NCBI RefSeq assembly: GCF_008831285.2
Contig: NC_045140.1
Span: forward strand, 16,986,370-17,050,369
Origin: Nymphaea colorata
Taxonomy: Eukaryota > Streptophyta > Magnoliopsida > Nymphaeales > Nymphaeaceae
DNA length: 64,000 nt
Reading direction: 5' to 3'
A model generated the notes under the pieces. That model did no database searches. It was given only the letters and a program-made list of their open reading frames with translations, and was not told where the DNA came from. Positions 59,336 through 64,000 of this stretch are shown here, in pieces. Each line of letters starts with the position of its first letter. Positions within the stretch are counted from its first letter, which is position 1. A program made the translations under genes and the position numbers.

Positions 59336-62300
59336 GAGAGAGAGTTCTAGAGCGAGACAGGGTTCTGGTCAATGTATCAGTTGCAGAAGACTGCTTCTGC
59401 TTGGCAGCAGCCATTCATTTTTGCAGACACTTGATTTTTCTGGCTTAACATTACAAACCCTTCCTTTAGGTGGCACTTTTTTGGTTTCTTCCTGGGCTGG
59501 TATGGTTCTGCATCTGAAAGCCAACATGGTAACGTTAGTCTAGATGAGCATCACTGATTCACTTCTGTTCTTCTTTTTTCCCTTTCTTTTCCTCCTTGGT
59601 AGAGAGAGATAAATATCCTATGTCGATCTGGATTCTCGTTAAAAATGATGAAAATGGTAATCACCATCAAGCCTAAAGCCTTAAACAAATGCAGATGCAT
59701 GGTAACTCAGCCAAGAACAGTTGTAATTGGCTAACATTTAGGATTTTGGAACACACCGAGGGCCAAACCTGGAGTTTGGTAAATAAGCAGAAGGAGCAAC
59801 AGGAACAAAACCAATTAAATCCAATCTTAAACTCATTTAACATCCCAATCAGGGCATCACTCTGTTTTTGCAAGCATGCATCTCAAACATTCATCCCCAA
59901 CATGATACTAAAGATAGAAGACTGTGGAAACTCAATACCTTGTGAAGATTGAAGACTATGGGGACACTACTTTCTGCTGAAACGGGCGGGTGGGCAGAAG
60001 CTTCCTGTGAAATGCTATTCTTATGTCAGAAAATTTTGTGATCATAATAGAAAGTTAATCCAACATTTTAGAAATAATTGGTTTCTAAAACCAGACCTTC
60101 ATGAAAAGACATTCGCTTAACTTGTTTGCTTTTTCTTCCGAGAGATATGCTTAATGGAGCAGCTTTGCTTTAGAGATGCGACAAAGATGGTGACCTCGTG
60201 CTTTTGTCAAGCTTGGGCGGGTTTGTATATGGCGAAACAGAGGAGGCTTTTGGATCACAGCTGTGAGGCAGAGATGTGGGCAGATGAGTAGTCGCAGACC
60301 CATCAACTAGGAGGGCCTTTCATGGTCATCGGCGATTCGTGAACCACCGTCTCCCACGTCGAGCGAGTGATGTGTTGAAACTGTAGGGCGCTTTTTCCTG
60401 CAAAAGCAGAGGAGGAGGAGCAGCCGGACTTCCATGACCACCTCACAATTAAACCAATAATTTGATTAACACCACTTGGAACCATATGATCATCATTATA
60501 TACCATATATATACACCCCCTTTTAATGTATATCTATTGATCTGTAATGAATAACCATTTGTCTGTACTGCACATGATAATTATAATATGTTTTATAAAA
60601 GAAACGTGATTAGCAATTTGTAGTTAGATTTTAATTACTCATCATCCTCATTCGGATGACTTATAATGAACATACATACGTCCGCTACTTTTACTATGGC
60701 CATAGAACTGAATCTATCCATCTTCCGTCCCCATCTACTGTCTCTTTCCGCATCTTTACTTCCTGTGACGCTAAAAGTACATCAAATTGATTCTTTTCTC
60801 TCTCATCCCTATCTTTCTCTCTCTTTCTTATGCTGGAATTGCAATTGGGTCTGGCTTTGTAAGTAGGAATAGGATGGTGGTGCCATAGCCGTACGTGCGA
60901 TACAATGTATGTAGGTATATACAGTGCCTGGGATTCGATCTACCCACAGCTTTGAAGGCCGCCCACAGCATTTCAGCGTCCGGCCATTGTCAGGCCCTAC
61001 CGGCCTCCTCTCCCTCTCTAGACAAAATCTCGTACCTACCAGGCCGCAACAACAGCTTCGGACTCGTGAAAAGGGCCGGCCATTCATGAGCTGTGCCCCG
61101 TACTCCAATCATCCACCCAACCATCCTTCTCCCTCTTCTCCTGCCCCCACCTCCATTGACGACCTCCTCATTATCTTCGTTTCACTTCCTTTGATACATC
61201 TTAAGCGACATGTACATTTCATTGTTTCTCTCCTCGTATACTTAAAATTTATTATAGCTAATTGATTGTTTATCTTATGTTTTCATATTCGATATCATGA
61301 ACAGGCCTTGTTTATCTTATGTTTTCATATTCAATATCATGAACATGCCGCTTTGTAGTAGTAGCAGTCGTTGCTGTACTAAAAAGTAAGGATTGACAGA
61401 GATGCTCCAGTATTGGAATAAAAAACTCTGCAGAGTCGAGGTCCACACTGTTTTTTTTTTTTTTTTCTGATTTACTACGCTTGAGTATTCAAAAGGAATT
61501 GAACCTGGAAGAAAAGTTGGAGGAGCGGGGAGCCGATCGGGACCGACATTGATGACAATTACTTGCATGAGAAGTAGTGCAAAGTGCAAAGGATCAATGC
61601 GTCGATCCTTATCCATAACAGCCAGTGACTGTGTAACACATTTACACGCACTGCCAACTAAACCAAAAGAGGAAGATGAACATACTCTCTCTCTCTACCT
61701 CGCTTCGTCTCTCTCCAGACCTCTCGTTTAGAATACTAAAGCTGGGCGGTACACTTGTCCGACCTGACAAGAGGACATTAAATGTTTTAAGGGAGGTACC
61801 AACTTGCTTGAATGACACCTGTAGCTTGTGAGCATCGTTTGCCTTCAGATTTTTGCACCTCTCTCTCTCTAGACTTGGACGCAGGAGGGACCAGCCTCGG
61901 CCTGAAGGGAGGGGCCATGGAAAAGGACCTTAAACGATCATGGCCGTTGCATCTCGGAAAATGATGTTTGTCCTCTCAGGGCGACGTGTGATTTTCTGTC
62001 GCCGGAAACCTAAGTAGAGGGACCATGCATGTCTGCGCTTATCACCATGCATGCATGTCCTCTCTCTTTCTATCTCTCCCCTGAAATAAAGAACTTACAT
62101 TCCATATTCACACCAGGTGTCACGTTCAGCCTTGCACTCATCAGACAGAGCCATGCAGCCACCGGAGGAACTATTGGAGTTCGAACTCGCTCCTTGTTTT
62201 CGTTCTCCACTTCTTCGCTCCCAAGTAAAACAACCATCCATGTTATGGCAAAAGTAAAAAATAGAGACACCCAACTTTCTCTTCCTCTTACACCTAAAAA

Positions 62301-62429
62301 TTAGATGGAATATAGTACTTCAGTCGACAATCCGCAGCTTAAAATGAGTTCTCCAATCCCTTCCATCCCATTATAAGAATAAATGCAAAGAAATTTTAAG
62401 CTGCTCAGACTAGTGACCATGACCATGTG
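59336..62429. other. Gene-free intergenic DNA
   Basis: No gene can be supported. Unrecognised short frames occur at 60303-60506 (minus, behind a TATATGGTATATA sequence) and 60809-61265. A 42 bp-period duplication (TGTTTATCTTATGTTTTCAT...) occupies 61267-61345. Short CT tracts lie near 61682 and 61860. Confidence 0.5.
61267..61345. repeat. 42 bp-period direct duplication
   Basis: Units at 61267-61302 and 61309-61345 share TGTTTATCTTATGTTTTCAT and ATATCATGAACA with one internal substitution. Confidence 0.88.
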
Positions 62430-62435
62430 GTTCCC

Positions 62436-62950
<515 letters not shown>

Positions 62951-64000
62951 ACGTGGTTAGTGGTGGTCCTTGGCCTAGCCAAAGCGTGAGAGAGGAACAT
63001 TAATATGCAACAATTGATATCATGTCCTTCGCAGTTGGTGCATTCATTTTCAACCATGCTTTATTCAGTGCGAGTTTGAAACAACTTATCTTAACAAAAT
63101 GGTCCTTATTTTATAGCATAACTGATATCGTGTGGCTTAGTGGACTGGTCCCTGTTTTGTAGGAAACTTTTCAAAATCATCTGCATTTTTTTATCGCCTT
63201 GCAACTTGGTGCCCCTTTATCTGTTCCTGCCTTCTTTGCTTTTGTATGTTGATTTCTTTCATTTAATTTGCCTATCGTATTACAGAAAATTAAAGAAGGA
63301 ATTGCACTCTCATTTTTCTGGAATCACGGCATATTTTCCGGTGGTGGTACAACTTCCTGCCTTTTTTTGGTACCTTGTCTAAAAAAAAATTCTTTTTTTT
63401 TTTTTTATAAAAATGTTGTGACCACTGGCATGAGCTCAGATTCCCAATGGTTGGATCTTGCATATGGAAGTACTGTGTAGATGCTTTAGCCGTATGGCCT
63501 TGGTCTTCGTTTTCAATATTTAAAAAAGAGACGAATGCATTGAGGTTGCGCAGCTCAAACTCTGCGAGAAACACATCAAAATGAACCGATTTCTTTTTTC
63601 AGCTTTTTACCCTGCTTTTTTTTTTAATTTTTTAACTGAAAAATTACATTTTTTATAGTTAGAAATGAAAGGTTACTAAAACTTATGAGTTTCAACTACA
63701 AGACCATATACTTAGATTTCCATAAGCGTCAAGTCCTTGCAAAAACAGCCAACACAGCCCTAGACTGAGCTTGGGGGGTCGCTCATTTACATATTATGCA
63801 TGCAAAAAGAAAAACCCTAATCAACTAAGATTATGTATTTTGCTTAAAAAAAAACCACAAGTTTTTAGGGAATTGGGAGTAAACAAGGATATTACATGTT
63901 TGATAGATTCTTTAGCATAATGAAATTAGAAGAAATATATATCCAATTCAAAGTTGGAAGATATAACAAGTGGTAGGTTTGGTGAAGTGGGCCATTATTT
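62951..64000. other. Gene-free right end of window
   Basis: AT-rich DNA with T homopolymers. Short frames at 63140-63574 show no recognisable domain. Confidence 0.45.

Noticed and set aside
60303-60506. Minus-strand 67-residue frame behind a TATA-like sequence
   Set aside because: No motif recognised; position alone is too weak to call a gene.
60920-60950. T-arm-like GGGATTCGATCTACCC suggesting a tRNA gene
   Set aside because: The upstream sequence has no D-arm, anticodon arm or acceptor stem that pairs.

Overview
This is nuclear DNA of a flowering plant. The evidence is genes with many GT-AG introns, plant-only families (CONSTANS-like B-box/CCT protein, RPM1-type CC-NB-LRR genes, OPT oligopeptide transporter, YELLOW LEAF 1, a CYSTM-type protein), AT-rich intergenic DNA with TA, CT and GA microsatellites, and short non-autonomous DNA transposons. 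I cannot name the species. All exon boundaries were read by eye from GT/AG sites and reading-frame continuity; no transcript or homology search was available.

Layout: (1) 0.25-0.8 kb, minus: first exon of a proline/tyrosine-rich CYSTM-like protein. (2) 2.3-9.7 kb, a gene graveyard: a plus-strand RPM1-like NLR pseudogene, a second NLR relic facing it on the minus strand, and, fused to the broken 5' end of that relic, a decayed OPT transporter. The OPT frame runs straight into NLR sequence. (3) 10.56-17.0 kb, minus: an apparently intact 10-exon gene for a protein with two WW domains, related to formin-binding protein 4. (4) 17.73-29.53 kb, plus: an apparently intact 16-exon kinetochore scaffold gene, KNL1/Spc105, with an RVSF PP1-docking motif. 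It is head-to-head with the WW gene across about 725 bp. (5) 29.5-40.7 kb: gene-poor DNA with MITEs and microsatellites. (6) 42.77-47.46 kb, plus: a 4-exon CONSTANS-like gene of the COL9/COL10 type with a long 5' leader region. (7) 50.6-56.1 kb, plus: a YELLOW LEAF 1/RF2-like chloroplast protein gene whose first intron carries an 802 bp hAT-type MITE full of self-complementary TATCGTACGATA units. (8) 56.1-64 kb: gene-poor DNA with G-box-rich promoter-like sequence near 59.2 kb and large TA arrays near 62.4-62.95 kb.

Four genes look complete (WW protein 1010 aa, KNL1 1316 aa, COL 432 aa, YL1 170 aa, all with uninterrupted frames across the predicted splices). They are housekeeping or developmental genes with no operon-like relation. 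The most interesting signals are the OPT-NLR chimera, the shared promoter of the kinetochore and WW genes, and several MITE families, three copies of which still show 8 bp (or near 8 bp) target-site duplications. I found no new biochemical system.
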